A DNA stretch of 64,000 bases from NCBI RefSeq assembly GCF_001812805.1, contig NZ_KV810436.1:1-64000 (forward strand), in the 5' to 3' direction. The translations under genes and the position numbers were made by a program. Numbering within the stretch: position 1 is the stretch's first letter; the number at the start of each line of letters is the position of its first letter. Source of the stretch: Corynebacterium sp. HMSC078H07 (GTDB lineage Bacteria; Actinomycetota; Actinomycetes; Mycobacteriales; Mycobacteriaceae). The notes below the pieces were generated by a model. The model saw only the letters and a list, made by a program, of their open reading frames with translations. It did no database searches and had not been told where the DNA came from. Of the stretch, positions 42,519 to 51,749 are shown in pieces.

Positions 42519-43370
42519 ATGACCCAACGCAGAAGGCGACGTCGTAATCCGCGCTCCATTGTTTATCTCATCCTGGCGCTGCTGGTGTTCTTGTCCCCAG
42601 TCGTGGTGACGTACTACAAGAACATTGAGCAGCACCAGATCGCAGAGGAATACACGCGTTCAGTGTCGCGCTTGTCTGAAGATGAGCGCGCCGCTGAGTT
42701 CGCGCGGGCCGCGGAGTATAACGCGCAACTGCCGGAAGTCGGAGCCCCAGATCCGTGGGTCAACGGTGTTGATGTCAATTCACCTGCTTACACGAATTAT
42801 CTAGATATCCTGCGCACCGCAGGCTCCATGGCCCGCGTGCGAGTTCCGAGCGTAGGCATTGACTTGCCGGTGTACCACGGGACGTCGACAAGCGTGCTTG
42901 CCCATGGCGTAGGGCACCTGTACGGTACCGCACTTCCAGTGGGAGGTGAGGGAACACATTCGGTGCTCACGGGGCACACGGGGCTTGCCACCCTGACCAT
43001 GTTCGACAACCTTACCCACATCACGACCGGTGAAGTGTTCACCGTGGAAGTTATGGGTGAGGTCCTAGCCTACAAGGTCACAGGGATCGAAACCGTTCTT
43101 CCAGAAGAAATCGAACACCTTCAGGTCGAGGAGGGGCGAGACCTTCTCACCCTCGTCACCTGCACACCGTATGGCATCAACTCCCATCGGCTACTGGTCC
43201 ATGGTGAGCGCACGGATGTGCCCGCCAACTATGACCAAGGATTCAAGCCCCCGTGGCAGTCGTGGATGACCGTAGCCATTGCTGTTGTTGTCTTTATTGT
43301 TGCCTACCTGCTTTGGCTCTTGGCTCGGCGCCGTAAGAAGCGCCAGCAAGGCCAAGAGGTTTATCGTTAG
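42519..43370 (+). CDS. srtC: Class C (pilin-polymerising) sortase
   Basis: A 283-aa transpeptidase. Arg-rich N-terminus and membrane anchor (about 14-32), the class C lid motif D78-P79-W80, catalytic H153 (LTGHTG), C215 (TLVTCTPYG) and R224 (SHRLLVHGE), then a C-terminal membrane helix (about 248-266). The lid and the two membrane segments are hallmarks of SrtC enzymes that build the pilus shaft. ATG at 42519, 30 nt after the major pilin. Confidence 0.94.
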   Translation: MTQRRRRRRNPRSIVYLILALLVFLSPVVVTYYKNIEQHQIAEEYTRSVSRLSEDERAAEFARAAEYNAQLPEVGAPDPWVNGVDVNSPAYTNYLDILRTAGSMARVRVPSVGIDLPVYHGTSTSVLAHGVGHLYGTALPVGGEGTHSVLTGHTGLATLTMFDNLTHITTGEVFTVEVMGEVLAYKVTGIETVLPEEIEHLQVEEGRDLLTLVTCTPYGINSHRLLVHGERTDVPANYDQGFKPPWQSWMTVAIAVVVFIVAYLLWLLARRRKKRQQGQEVYR

Positions 43371-43381
43371 CGAAAGTTCAT

Positions 43382-44803
43382 ATGCTCATGAGGATCAATG
43401 CTCACTTCAACGGACACGTCGCGTCCGTGCTCGCGGTTTTCATGATTGTATGTCTGAGCCTGCTGCATGTGGCTCCGGCTTTGGCCGGGTCCAACGCCAG
43501 CTTGGTCATTGCAAAAACTCTGGGCTCTGGTGCGCAGGGAGAGCCTGCCGATACGCAGGCACGGTTCAAGGCCGTTCGGCTCATTGATGTTCCAGGTGAC
43601 GCTAAGACGGATCTGGGCAAGCTCGCCCAAGATAACCCGCGCTTGTTGAGTAGTGACCCCGGCGTGCGCACGGATCCACCCCAGTTTGCAGATACGGATG
43701 CCGAAGGTAAAGCGGCTTTCTTCAACCTGGAACCTGGGGTATACCAAATCTCTGAAGTCAATCAAGCAGTCGGCAACGAACACCGCGATATAGCTACGCC
43801 TATCTTGGTTTATGTAGGGCACAAGACCGCGCTCATTCGTGCGAAGAACCAGCCTACGGTTATCGGAAAGAAAGCAAACACGGACACTGCAACGCAGGGA
43901 AGCGACGTAGTCTTCCACATCACTACCTCTGTCCCGCCTCGGGACGCCAATGGGCAACTTCATCAGTACGTTGTCGTAGACGCCTTAGATTCCCGGTTGA
44001 AACTGGTAGGGGTCCGCAACGTGCGCATTAACAACGTTCAGGGACGCGTGGAGCTGCGCGAAGGGGAGCACTTCACGGTTGATGCGGTTAATAACCGAGT
44101 GGTTTTCTCGATGAACAAGACGGGTTTATCGAAGCTTGCGCAGAGCCGTGATGGTAACCCGGATACCTCCGTGCGCTTCGACATCCTCACCACGGTTGAT
44201 AAGAACCTCCAGGAGTGGTCTCCGATTCGCAACACCGCACTGTTTTCCCCTGATGGGTACTGTGTCCCGCAACCAGACCAGACACAGACGGATGCTGCAG
44301 ATTACCGTTTGACGGCCGACGTAGAGCAACACGATGGAACTCTTTCTCCTCTTGACTGTCGGGTGGGGCGTGCTCCGGAGAAATCCAACACAGTTGAAGT
44401 CGGCGTTAAGAAGGAGGGAGACCACAATGGGTCTAGTTCACCTCAGCTGTGGTGGCCTTTCGCAGCCCTGCTGGCAGCGTTGGGCCTAGGTTCTTCTTCC
44501 TCCTCCGGAGGCTCATCGCAGCCGCCGAGTAATGATTCGCCTTCCGCTGAACCCACCACGCAACAGCCGAACGGGAAAGCCACCACGTCACCCAGTGAGA
44601 GCTCTGGCAACACAACTAAGCCAGGTCCGGTGCGTCAAGCGATTGACTCGCTGGCCAGTACCGGTGCAAGTGTTATCGGCTTTATCTTGGCCAGCCTGAC
44701 GCTCATTGCTCTTGCCATCGTCTTCCTCACACGCCGCCGTGATTCTGAGGACGCAATACTTGAAGTGGACGATAGCGATTCCCAGGCGGGTGAGAAACCA
44801 TGA
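43382..44803 (+). CDS. Minor/base pilin (SpaE/SpaB-type), LASTG-anchored
   Basis: A 473-aa surface protein. Signal peptide of about 36 residues (long hydrophobic core, then APALAG), a Cna-B-like N-terminal domain (FNLEPGVYQISEVNQ carries an E-box-like Glu), a second domain at about 160-330, a Ser/Pro/Thr-rich stalk (345-410), and LASTG at 424-428 with membrane segment and charged tail. LAxTG signals mark base pilins such as SpaB that hand the fibre to the housekeeping sortase. ATG at 43382; 43388 is an alternative. The next gene overlaps its stop (ATGA). Confidence 0.87.
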   Translation: MLMRINAHFNGHVASVLAVFMIVCLSLLHVAPALAGSNASLVIAKTLGSGAQGEPADTQARFKAVRLIDVPGDAKTDLGKLAQDNPRLLSSDPGVRTDPPQFADTDAEGKAAFFNLEPGVYQISEVNQAVGNEHRDIATPILVYVGHKTALIRAKNQPTVIGKKANTDTATQGSDVVFHITTSVPPRDANGQLHQYVVVDALDSRLKLVGVRNVRINNVQGRVELREGEHFTVDAVNNRVVFSMNKTGLSKLAQSRDGNPDTSVRFDILTTVDKNLQEWSPIRNTALFSPDGYCVPQPDQTQTDAADYRLTADVEQHDGTLSPLDCRVGRAPEKSNTVEVGVKKEGDHNGSSSPQLWWPFAALLAALGLGSSSSSGGSSQPPSNDSPSAEPTTQQPNGKATTSPSESSGNTTKPGPVRQAIDSLASTGASVIGFILASLTLIALAIVFLTRRRDSEDAILEVDDSDSQAGEKP

Positions 44804-47800
44804 TGCTGTCTTTCCGCCCTTTACACCAACCTCAATCTTTAGGAGCTCTCGTGCACGTGACCGCTCTGAGCACAGCGCTAAAGCGCTTCTGCGCAGTGAT
44901 CGTTGTCGCTGTAGTTGTCGTTGTTGGACTGGCTTTGCCTAACACTCCGTGGGAAGAGCACACAAGTGCGCAAGCAGAGGCGCAGACTTCACGGAACTGG
45001 AGCACGAACGAGAACGTGTACCGCCAATGTGCTTTCCGCAAAGGTACGGGCGAGGTGGCGCCGTATGCTCAGCAGTTGTGTTGGATCGACATGGCAGGCC
45101 TGCTGGAAGGTCTGTCCGATAAACCCAAGAATGTAACCAAGGACTTGGGCCGCTACGAACTGAGCTATACCGTAAATCTCCTTAAATACTCTGAACGCGT
45201 AGGCGGAGGAAGCACCAATTGGTCTACCGATGTGAATCAGTTCGGCCTTTCTACAGGCCCAGTCAATGGTCGTGTTTTCGGCAACGAGCTTGGCGGAGTG
45301 CAGTATTTCTCGCCATTTGCCGGTGATAGCGCTTCCCCTGCTGTCACGTTCACCAACCCTAGCAGTTTGGGGGATCCCGGCCAGATGGCTAAAGTTCAGT
45401 TCCGAAATATCAAGGTCAAGGACAAGGCTACCGGTACCTACGTTAAGGACTACCGGCTGACTGCCATCGATGCTGAGGCTACCGAGTCTGGCTTGTACGG
45501 CGAGAACATGAGCTTTGATGCTCCTGAGCTGAACCAAGACGTGGAACTATACCGAAGGTTTACACCTCCTGAGCATCTTTCGGCCTGCGATCCCGCGAGG
45601 CAACCGAAGAATATTCTGGGACCAGGTGAGGAAAGCTACTACAATCGCGGAGACAATACTTTCAAGGACGTCTACTGCAAGGAATACACTAGCTTCCAAA
45701 GTCCAGCGGGCACGTACATTCTGGGCGGGGATAGGATTACCTCGCTTGATGTCGGTTTGTTTACCCGTTATAGGACGCAGGCCTTTGCTCTGTCGCTCAA
45801 CATGGGACGCATGACCGGAAATGTCGCTCCGGTAGATACCACCATGGAGAAGGCGGCGACCGGCCAGGAAACCAGCTTCGATTTTTCCATGGCTACTCGA
45901 CTGGGAAGCACCGAGATACCCGTTCCGTGGCAAGGCGAGGGAACCTATACCCAGACACTGCGTCAGATGGATCCCGTGAATTCTTTAGGAAATACCGCCC
46001 GTGACGTCATGCTTTTTCGCTCCAGTGCACAAGGCGAGCAAAGAAACCTCGCCTTCAACCGTTACGAGCCAACATGGCAATGCACCGACCCCGCGGATGC
46101 GACGAAGAGTATCACGGTGAAGGAAGGCAGTATCCCGGCGGGCAAGGGAGTGTCCCTGGAAAAAGATACTGCTACGGGAACCTCGACTTTGGTGATGGAG
46201 AATAAAACGTCAGTGCCCATGACGTGCAAGGTCACATGGAAACCGAAGTTTAAACCGTCTTCTCTTAACCTGCGCAAGACTGTTTCCGGTACGGCTAAGA
46301 GCTACAAAGATATCCAGCTGCGGACTTACGATCTTGGTTATTCGTGTACTGAACCGGCCGGCTTTAAGGCAGCATATCCAGAAATCAAGCTTGCAGATTC
46401 CCGCCCGCTTGCCGACGGCGCCAGCTACACGGTTTCCGGTTTGCCTGCGGGAGCAACCTGTACTCTGGTCGAAAACAATGCGCAGCCCAGCCCGGGTACA
46501 AGCCTGAAACTGACGTGGTCGGGCAATGGCGTGACCCAGGGAACCGGCAACACACCTTCAGCGAAAGTCAAACTTGCCGAGGGGACGACAAATGCCACTG
46601 GTATCAGTAGCGTTTCCGCGGGCAACGACTTCCACGGACATACCGGTACCCTTAATGTGTCTAAGCACATCCACGGTGAGGCTGTGAATAATTTGGGTAG
46701 CCCGCGTGACTACCGCTTTGAATTGACCTGTGATAGCGCAAACTACCAACAGATTGTCACTATGACCACAACGGGTTCGGGGAACAATGAACTCGATGGA
46801 AAAGCCCAGTTTACGTCCGTACCTTTGGGGCGTGATTGTGTGCTCAAGCCGTTGTCCGGTTTGACTGGTTCGGAAACCGAAACCATCGTGTTCAATGGCC
46901 GTACAGTGAAGCTCGATGGGACAGTTATTGAAAAGAATGAGGCCGAAGCTTACCCACTCAAGCTTCCCGATTCCGATCAGCCACAAGAAGCGTCCAACGT
47001 GACCATCGACGCGATGTATTCCTTCCAAAAGCGTGATGTTAAGGTGTATAAGTCCTTGATTGGTCCCGCTGCGGCTAAGGTACCGACGGATGGGGTCTAC
47101 GAGGTTTCCTATGTGTGTGAAACCCCCGACGACGCTGCGGGCAAGGTGGAAGGAACTCTGCACCTAGCAAGTGGTGAGAGTAACGCACAGTATATTAAAG
47201 GGGCTCGCGTAGGTTCCGAATGCCGTATCTGGGAATCGAAGCAGCCCGAGTTTCAGAACCAAGTTGTAGACCGTACCCGTATTACCGCGTCCAATACCTC
47301 TGACCAGGTAACCACGTTGAGTAACGATGAAGCACAGACCACACCGGTGCTTAAGGTCGATGACACCACTGACGCAAAGCAGAATACGGTGACGGTGTCG
47401 AACCACTATGTCAGTAGGCTGGCTACCGTCGACGTCAGCAAGCTTGTCCGCGCCCAACTCGGTCTTTCGAACTTGCTACCTGCGAACTACGAGATTTCTT
47501 TTGACTGTGGTGTGCGCAATGTCGAAACTTCTGACGGGGCGTATACCAACGTGGATCTGCGCGGAACCCTCAGCATCGCGGGAAGTGAAACGAAAAACCT
47601 CGTAGCCGACGTGGCAGATTCAGCATTGGGGTCTTTGGTAAACGACGGCCCCGCAGGTGTAATGCGTGTGCCCTACGGCAATACGTGCCGTTTCTCCGAA
47701 AAGGATCCGGACACCGTTCGCGGAGTGGACTGGACATCCAATGCGGGTTCGATTGAGCTCGCTGTGGATGAACCTGCAGAAAAAGCCGATATCGTGAATA

Positions 47801-50800
47801 CCTTCCAGGCTGCTGGCGATGGTGTGACCATCAAGCAACGAACCTCCGGTATCAACGACTTTGCCCAGCCAGTCGAATACTCCCTGTCGTGCGTGGCATC
47901 GAATGGCACGTCGCTTGATTTGGGAGAGCATGCTCGAATTACTATGCAGCCGGGCGTGTCCTCCCACCAAGTGCCTAACAGCTCTATTCCGGAAGGCAGT
48001 AACTGTCACCTGAAGGAACTTAACGTTGACACTGGCAAGCGCGGGGATGGATACGAGATCCGCCGTGATTCCACGCTCAAAGTAGACGAGATTTCCAAGA
48101 CTTTTGAGACCGCAGAAGGTGTCGACTCCGGAACCTTTGCCGTGGGTCCGCAGACTGTGGTTAACATCGGCCATTCTTATGATTATTCCGATAAGAAGAT
48201 GACCATTACCAAGGACGTTCAGTTCGACGCCGACACCGCTCAGTACATTTCACAGGTACGCAAGAACGTGAAATATCAGCGTGAATTCGACGTCAGTGTA
48301 GTGTGCACTCCGCCGGATGGCGGCGTTACCGTGTCTCACCATGGCAAAGTCAGCTCCTCGCAGTCCTCGAACACGGATACGCATACGTTGGAGTTCACAG
48401 ATATTCCTGATGGCTCGACATGCCGGGTAACCGAAGGTGCTACCACCGCAGCTGAGGGCATCACCTTCACACAGGAAGTAGCCGCTGGCGGTAAACGTGC
48501 AGAGAAAACACTGGAGTTTACCGTCAACGGAGACTCCCCAGTCAGCCTTATTAATACCTACAAGCGCACCTTGGCGAAGGTTGATCTCACCAAGATTGCC
48601 AGTACCCCGATTGACATTGAGAAGGCCCAGCCGGACGTAAGCGGTGACAGTGTTTATTACACGCACAACTTCACCATGGTGTGTTCTGATCCTGAAGGCA
48701 CCAGCGCAGAATCCGGTGACCTGCCGCCGATTGAGGTCAAGCAGATTACGGGGCCCGGCCACACCCAATTTGTGGATGCCCCGGTAGGAGCAAACTGTTC
48801 CATTACCGGTGATAAATTTGGTCAGCTGGATCTCAAGAAGTCGCAGGGTGAGGGCAAGCCCACCCTCGAAACGCATCTGATCCCGCAGAAGGTGGAGTGG
48901 CGCCTGCAACGCAATGACGCCGAGCCCTTCATTGATTCTGAGATCACGGAAGGAACCACGACCTCGCAGCCGATTTCCATCAAAGCTGACAATGCGGATG
49001 GATCGTCGAACAACGTGCTGACTCTGACGAATTACTACACGTTCGTCAAATCTAAGGTAAAGATGACCAAGAAGATTGTCGCCGAAGCTGATGACGTGAA
49101 GCTCTTGCGCAGCGCCAATCCTCCGGTGAACTTTAACTTCTCCTACCAGTGTCAAGGCGTGGGTTACTCCACTTCTAACGTGGGGCTGCCTACGGAATTG
49201 GTAGCTGCAGATACCGAAGCTTTCCCTGATTCCACTCCATTGTTCACCAGTCCAGAAGTGGAAGTGCCATCTGGTGCATGGTGTACGGCAACAGAAGCTG
49301 AGCCGTCTTTTACTCCGTCTGAGTTGACGTGGAGCCAAAACTCCAAGGATATTTCCCAACGCGTGGGGTCAGCTGACTCGGCCGTAGAGTCTTTCGACTT
49401 TGTTAACACTTATCAACGCCGCACTGTGCCTGTGCGCATCGTTCCGATGCAGGATGGATACCTAGGTGGCGCGGATGGAGCCAACTACGAATATGACTTG
49501 GTATGCAAGGATCCTTCGGGTACGCAAGAGTCCTTTAGTATTCCTGCGGCGAGCACTAACTCCACCTACACGGTGACCGATACCGCCGAGCCATCTGGCG
49601 GCACCGTTGTAGAACTACCCGTCGGTTATGACTGTACCTTGGATCTGAGCAAGTCCTCGGCCCTTCAACCACGAGTACAACTGGAAGCGACCAGGTCCGA
49701 GCGCACTCCATATGTGGAATTCGGTAAGTGGATCGGCGGACAGCCCGATGCCCACAACCCGACAAAGAAGCTTGCTTCACTGACCGCTGATGAGGTCACG
49801 GATGCGATGAAGAAGTACAGCTATGACTTCCGCATTGATCCGAAATTGCAGTCACGTTCCGGTGAGCCGGTCATGACGCTGGGTGCGGAGGCTATGCACC
49901 TTCGTGACCGTGTTGACGTCACTTTCACCAAGACGTCGACTGGTGCAGCAGGCGAAGGAAAGACCTTTAGCTTCGCATCGAGTTGTGGTGATACATCCTT
50001 CGATCTCAAATCCGGAGAATCGCACACGCTGCAGGGAATTGAAGTCGATCGCACGTGCACGATCCGTGAGCAGACTGCCGAAGGACACGTAGGTGCTGTT
50101 GTCTCCGTTGAAAGCGCTGGCGACCGTTTAGGTACGCCAACAGCGCGAACCACGACCGACACTGATGGACGCCTTGCCGGCGGTACGTGGACTTTCGACG
50201 TGCTTCCGGTAAGTGCCCCAAGCGATCTGTCGACGGATGGGCCGCAGTGGGCATTAACGGCGAAGAACTCCTTCCCGGGACTCAAGGTGAAGAAGAAAAT
50301 CGATGGCGCACCGATTAGCGCGCTCAGCGGAGCAGTAGCCGATACCGCAATTCTGCCGGATTCGGCTCAGACCATGCGCTTTACCTATGAAGTTGAGAAC
50401 GAAGGTGCCCTGCACATCGGCAACTTCTTGGTCAAGGAGCCCGAGCTAGCTGGTTTTACAGTTCGCGATAGCGCTGGTGAAGAGTATGTGATCAACAATA
50501 ACGGCCTCATACCGGTCGGCGTATGCAATTTGGGTGACGGCGGCCGGCTAGCCGCGGGGGAGAAGCGGAGTTGCTCTTTTGATGTGGTGATAGACCAGAA
50601 CACAGACACAGCCTTTAGCTATAAGGGAACGGTAACGGTCACCGCAGACGCTTACGCTGGTGAATCTGACGCAGCACCGTCATCCCAGGTGTCGGCTTCC
50701 GATACGTATGGGGCGTTACGTTTGAGCGGCTTGTTGGCAGCAATGCTACCGGATACAGGAATGCAAACCCTTGTGTGGATGCTTGTGCTTGGCCTCGCAG

Positions 50801-50865
50801 TATTGGGTTTGGGGCTGTGGATATACCTGCGCAACAGGGAGGACGATGACGACGCGGAAGAATAA
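44800..50865 (+). CDS. Giant pilus tip protein/adhesin with DUF5979-like Cys-paired repeats, LPDTG-anchored
   Basis: A 2021-aa cell-wall protein. Long N-terminus with hydrophobic core at about 31-46, a non-repeated globular region (about 60-480), then eleven modules starting near residues 487, 613, 743, 875, 1007, 1135, 1261, 1417, 1544, 1704 and 1827. The first ten each contain one Cys in an early strand (YSC, LTC, YVC pattern) and one in a late turn (G-x-x-C), so a disulfide per module is likely. Modules end in NTY/NHY/NSF-like motifs. LPDTG at 1983-1987, membrane helix and acidic tail. No vWA MIDAS motif was recognised, unlike many SpaC/SpaF tips. Position fits the tip subunit. Confidence 0.9.
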   Translation: MMLSFRPLHQPQSLGALVHVTALSTALKRFCAVIVVAVVVVVGLALPNTPWEEHTSAQAEAQTSRNWSTNENVYRQCAFRKGTGEVAPYAQQLCWIDMAGLLEGLSDKPKNVTKDLGRYELSYTVNLLKYSERVGGGSTNWSTDVNQFGLSTGPVNGRVFGNELGGVQYFSPFAGDSASPAVTFTNPSSLGDPGQMAKVQFRNIKVKDKATGTYVKDYRLTAIDAEATESGLYGENMSFDAPELNQDVELYRRFTPPEHLSACDPARQPKNILGPGEESYYNRGDNTFKDVYCKEYTSFQSPAGTYILGGDRITSLDVGLFTRYRTQAFALSLNMGRMTGNVAPVDTTMEKAATGQETSFDFSMATRLGSTEIPVPWQGEGTYTQTLRQMDPVNSLGNTARDVMLFRSSAQGEQRNLAFNRYEPTWQCTDPADATKSITVKEGSIPAGKGVSLEKDTATGTSTLVMENKTSVPMTCKVTWKPKFKPSSLNLRKTVSGTAKSYKDIQLRTYDLGYSCTEPAGFKAAYPEIKLADSRPLADGASYTVSGLPAGATCTLVENNAQPSPGTSLKLTWSGNGVTQGTGNTPSAKVKLAEGTTNATGISSVSAGNDFHGHTGTLNVSKHIHGEAVNNLGSPRDYRFELTCDSANYQQIVTMTTTGSGNNELDGKAQFTSVPLGRDCVLKPLSGLTGSETETIVFNGRTVKLDGTVIEKNEAEAYPLKLPDSDQPQEASNVTIDAMYSFQKRDVKVYKSLIGPAAAKVPTDGVYEVSYVCETPDDAAGKVEGTLHLASGESNAQYIKGARVGSECRIWESKQPEFQNQVVDRTRITASNTSDQVTTLSNDEAQTTPVLKVDDTTDAKQNTVTVSNHYVSRLATVDVSKLVRAQLGLSNLLPANYEISFDCGVRNVETSDGAYTNVDLRGTLSIAGSETKNLVADVADSALGSLVNDGPAGVMRVPYGNTCRFSEKDPDTVRGVDWTSNAGSIELAVDEPAEKADIVNTFQAAGDGVTIKQRTSGINDFAQPVEYSLSCVASNGTSLDLGEHARITMQPGVSSHQVPNSSIPEGSNCHLKELNVDTGKRGDGYEIRRDSTLKVDEISKTFETAEGVDSGTFAVGPQTVVNIGHSYDYSDKKMTITKDVQFDADTAQYISQVRKNVKYQREFDVSVVCTPPDGGVTVSHHGKVSSSQSSNTDTHTLEFTDIPDGSTCRVTEGATTAAEGITFTQEVAAGGKRAEKTLEFTVNGDSPVSLINTYKRTLAKVDLTKIASTPIDIEKAQPDVSGDSVYYTHNFTMVCSDPEGTSAESGDLPPIEVKQITGPGHTQFVDAPVGANCSITGDKFGQLDLKKSQGEGKPTLETHLIPQKVEWRLQRNDAEPFIDSEITEGTTTSQPISIKADNADGSSNNVLTLTNYYTFVKSKVKMTKKIVAEADDVKLLRSANPPVNFNFSYQCQGVGYSTSNVGLPTELVAADTEAFPDSTPLFTSPEVEVPSGAWCTATEAEPSFTPSELTWSQNSKDISQRVGSADSAVESFDFVNTYQRRTVPVRIVPMQDGYLGGADGANYEYDLVCKDPSGTQESFSIPAASTNSTYTVTDTAEPSGGTVVELPVGYDCTLDLSKSSALQPRVQLEATRSERTPYVEFGKWIGGQPDAHNPTKKLASLTADEVTDAMKKYSYDFRIDPKLQSRSGEPVMTLGAEAMHLRDRVDVTFTKTSTGAAGEGKTFSFASSCGDTSFDLKSGESHTLQGIEVDRTCTIREQTAEGHVGAVVSVESAGDRLGTPTARTTTDTDGRLAGGTWTFDVLPVSAPSDLSTDGPQWALTAKNSFPGLKVKKKIDGAPISALSGAVADTAILPDSAQTMRFTYEVENEGALHIGNFLVKEPELAGFTVRDSAGEEYVINNNGLIPVGVCNLGDGGRLAAGEKRSCSFDVVIDQNTDTAFSYKGTVTVTADAYAGESDAAPSSQVSASDTYGALRLSGLLAAMLPDTGMQTLVWMLVLGLAVLGLGLWIYLRNREDDDDAEE

Positions 50866-51682
50866 GCGCCGGTCCTTCTGGCTCATCGTCGCTGGAATCC
50901 TCATTCTGCTGTATCCGATTGTTGCTACGCAGTACAACGACTATCACCTGTACCAGCAAGCAGAGTCCTATGGCAGGTCTGTGAATGATATAGACCCGCC
51001 AACTCAGCGTCAGCACTATCTTCGTGCGGCACATGAGTACAACGACTGGCTTGCGCAGCAAGGCCACCACGCTTATCCGCCGACGCCCGACTCACCTGGC
51101 TTCGAGCGTTACTTAGATACCCTCAACGCTCCGGAGACGGGCGGAGTAATAGCCCGTTTGCGCATTGCCTCCATCGGTGTGGATCTGCCGGTCTTTCACA
51201 CCACAGCCTCTTCAGTTTTGTATAGCGGGGCTGGCCACATGTTCGGTTCCTCGCTTCCTGTTGGCGGCTCCGGAACCAATGCGGTGATTTCTGCGCATAC
51301 TGGAATGGTTAATGCGTCAATGTTTGATAATCTTCCCAGATTGCGTGATGGAGAGACCGTGACTGTCGACGTCATGGGGGAAACACTCACTTACAAAGTC
51401 ACCGGTCGCGAGGTGGTCAAACCCGAAGACTATGAAGCTGTCACGTATGAACCGGGGAAAGACAAACTCACGCTTATTACCTGCACGCCTTATGGCATAA
51501 ATACGGATCGACTGCTCGTGCATGCAGAAAGAGTCCCCACTCAGGTAGAGGAGGAATCAGGGTGGCAACCTAAGCTATCGTGGTGGATGATTTTAGCGCT
51601 CATCCTCATTACCTCGGTGCTGGTGATCGTGTGGTGGAATGAGCGGCGTCGCGGAAAAGCGCGTAGGCAGCGAGTAGACTGA
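50846..51682 (+). CDS. Second class C-like sortase, lid motif missing
   Basis: A 278-aa sortase with N-terminal (about 10-28) and C-terminal (about 247-265) membrane helices. Catalytic H151 (SAHTGMV), C213 (TLITCTPYG) and R222 (TDRLLVHAE). Compared with the first sortase of the operon it is shorter between the N-terminal helix and the barrel and has no DP(W/F/Y) lid; the equivalent stretch reads PPTPDSPGFERY. ATG at 50846 overlaps the adhesin gene by 20 bp. In C. diphtheriae the spaD cluster also has two sortases (srtB, srtC). Confidence 0.91.
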   Translation: MTTRKNKRRSFWLIVAGILILLYPIVATQYNDYHLYQQAESYGRSVNDIDPPTQRQHYLRAAHEYNDWLAQQGHHAYPPTPDSPGFERYLDTLNAPETGGVIARLRIASIGVDLPVFHTTASSVLYSGAGHMFGSSLPVGGSGTNAVISAHTGMVNASMFDNLPRLRDGETVTVDVMGETLTYKVTGREVVKPEDYEAVTYEPGKDKLTLITCTPYGINTDRLLVHAERVPTQVEEESGWQPKLSWWMILALILITSVLVIVWWNERRRGKARRQRVD

Positions 51683-51749
51683 CTACCTTTAGACATTAAG
51701 TACTGAGTGATTCGGAAACTGGCAAAGGCCCGTTTGGAGAGTAGCGAGC

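Noticed and set aside
41043-42635. 530-codon frame opposite the major pilin gene
   Set aside because: No motifs, while the plus strand encodes a complete LPATG pilin.
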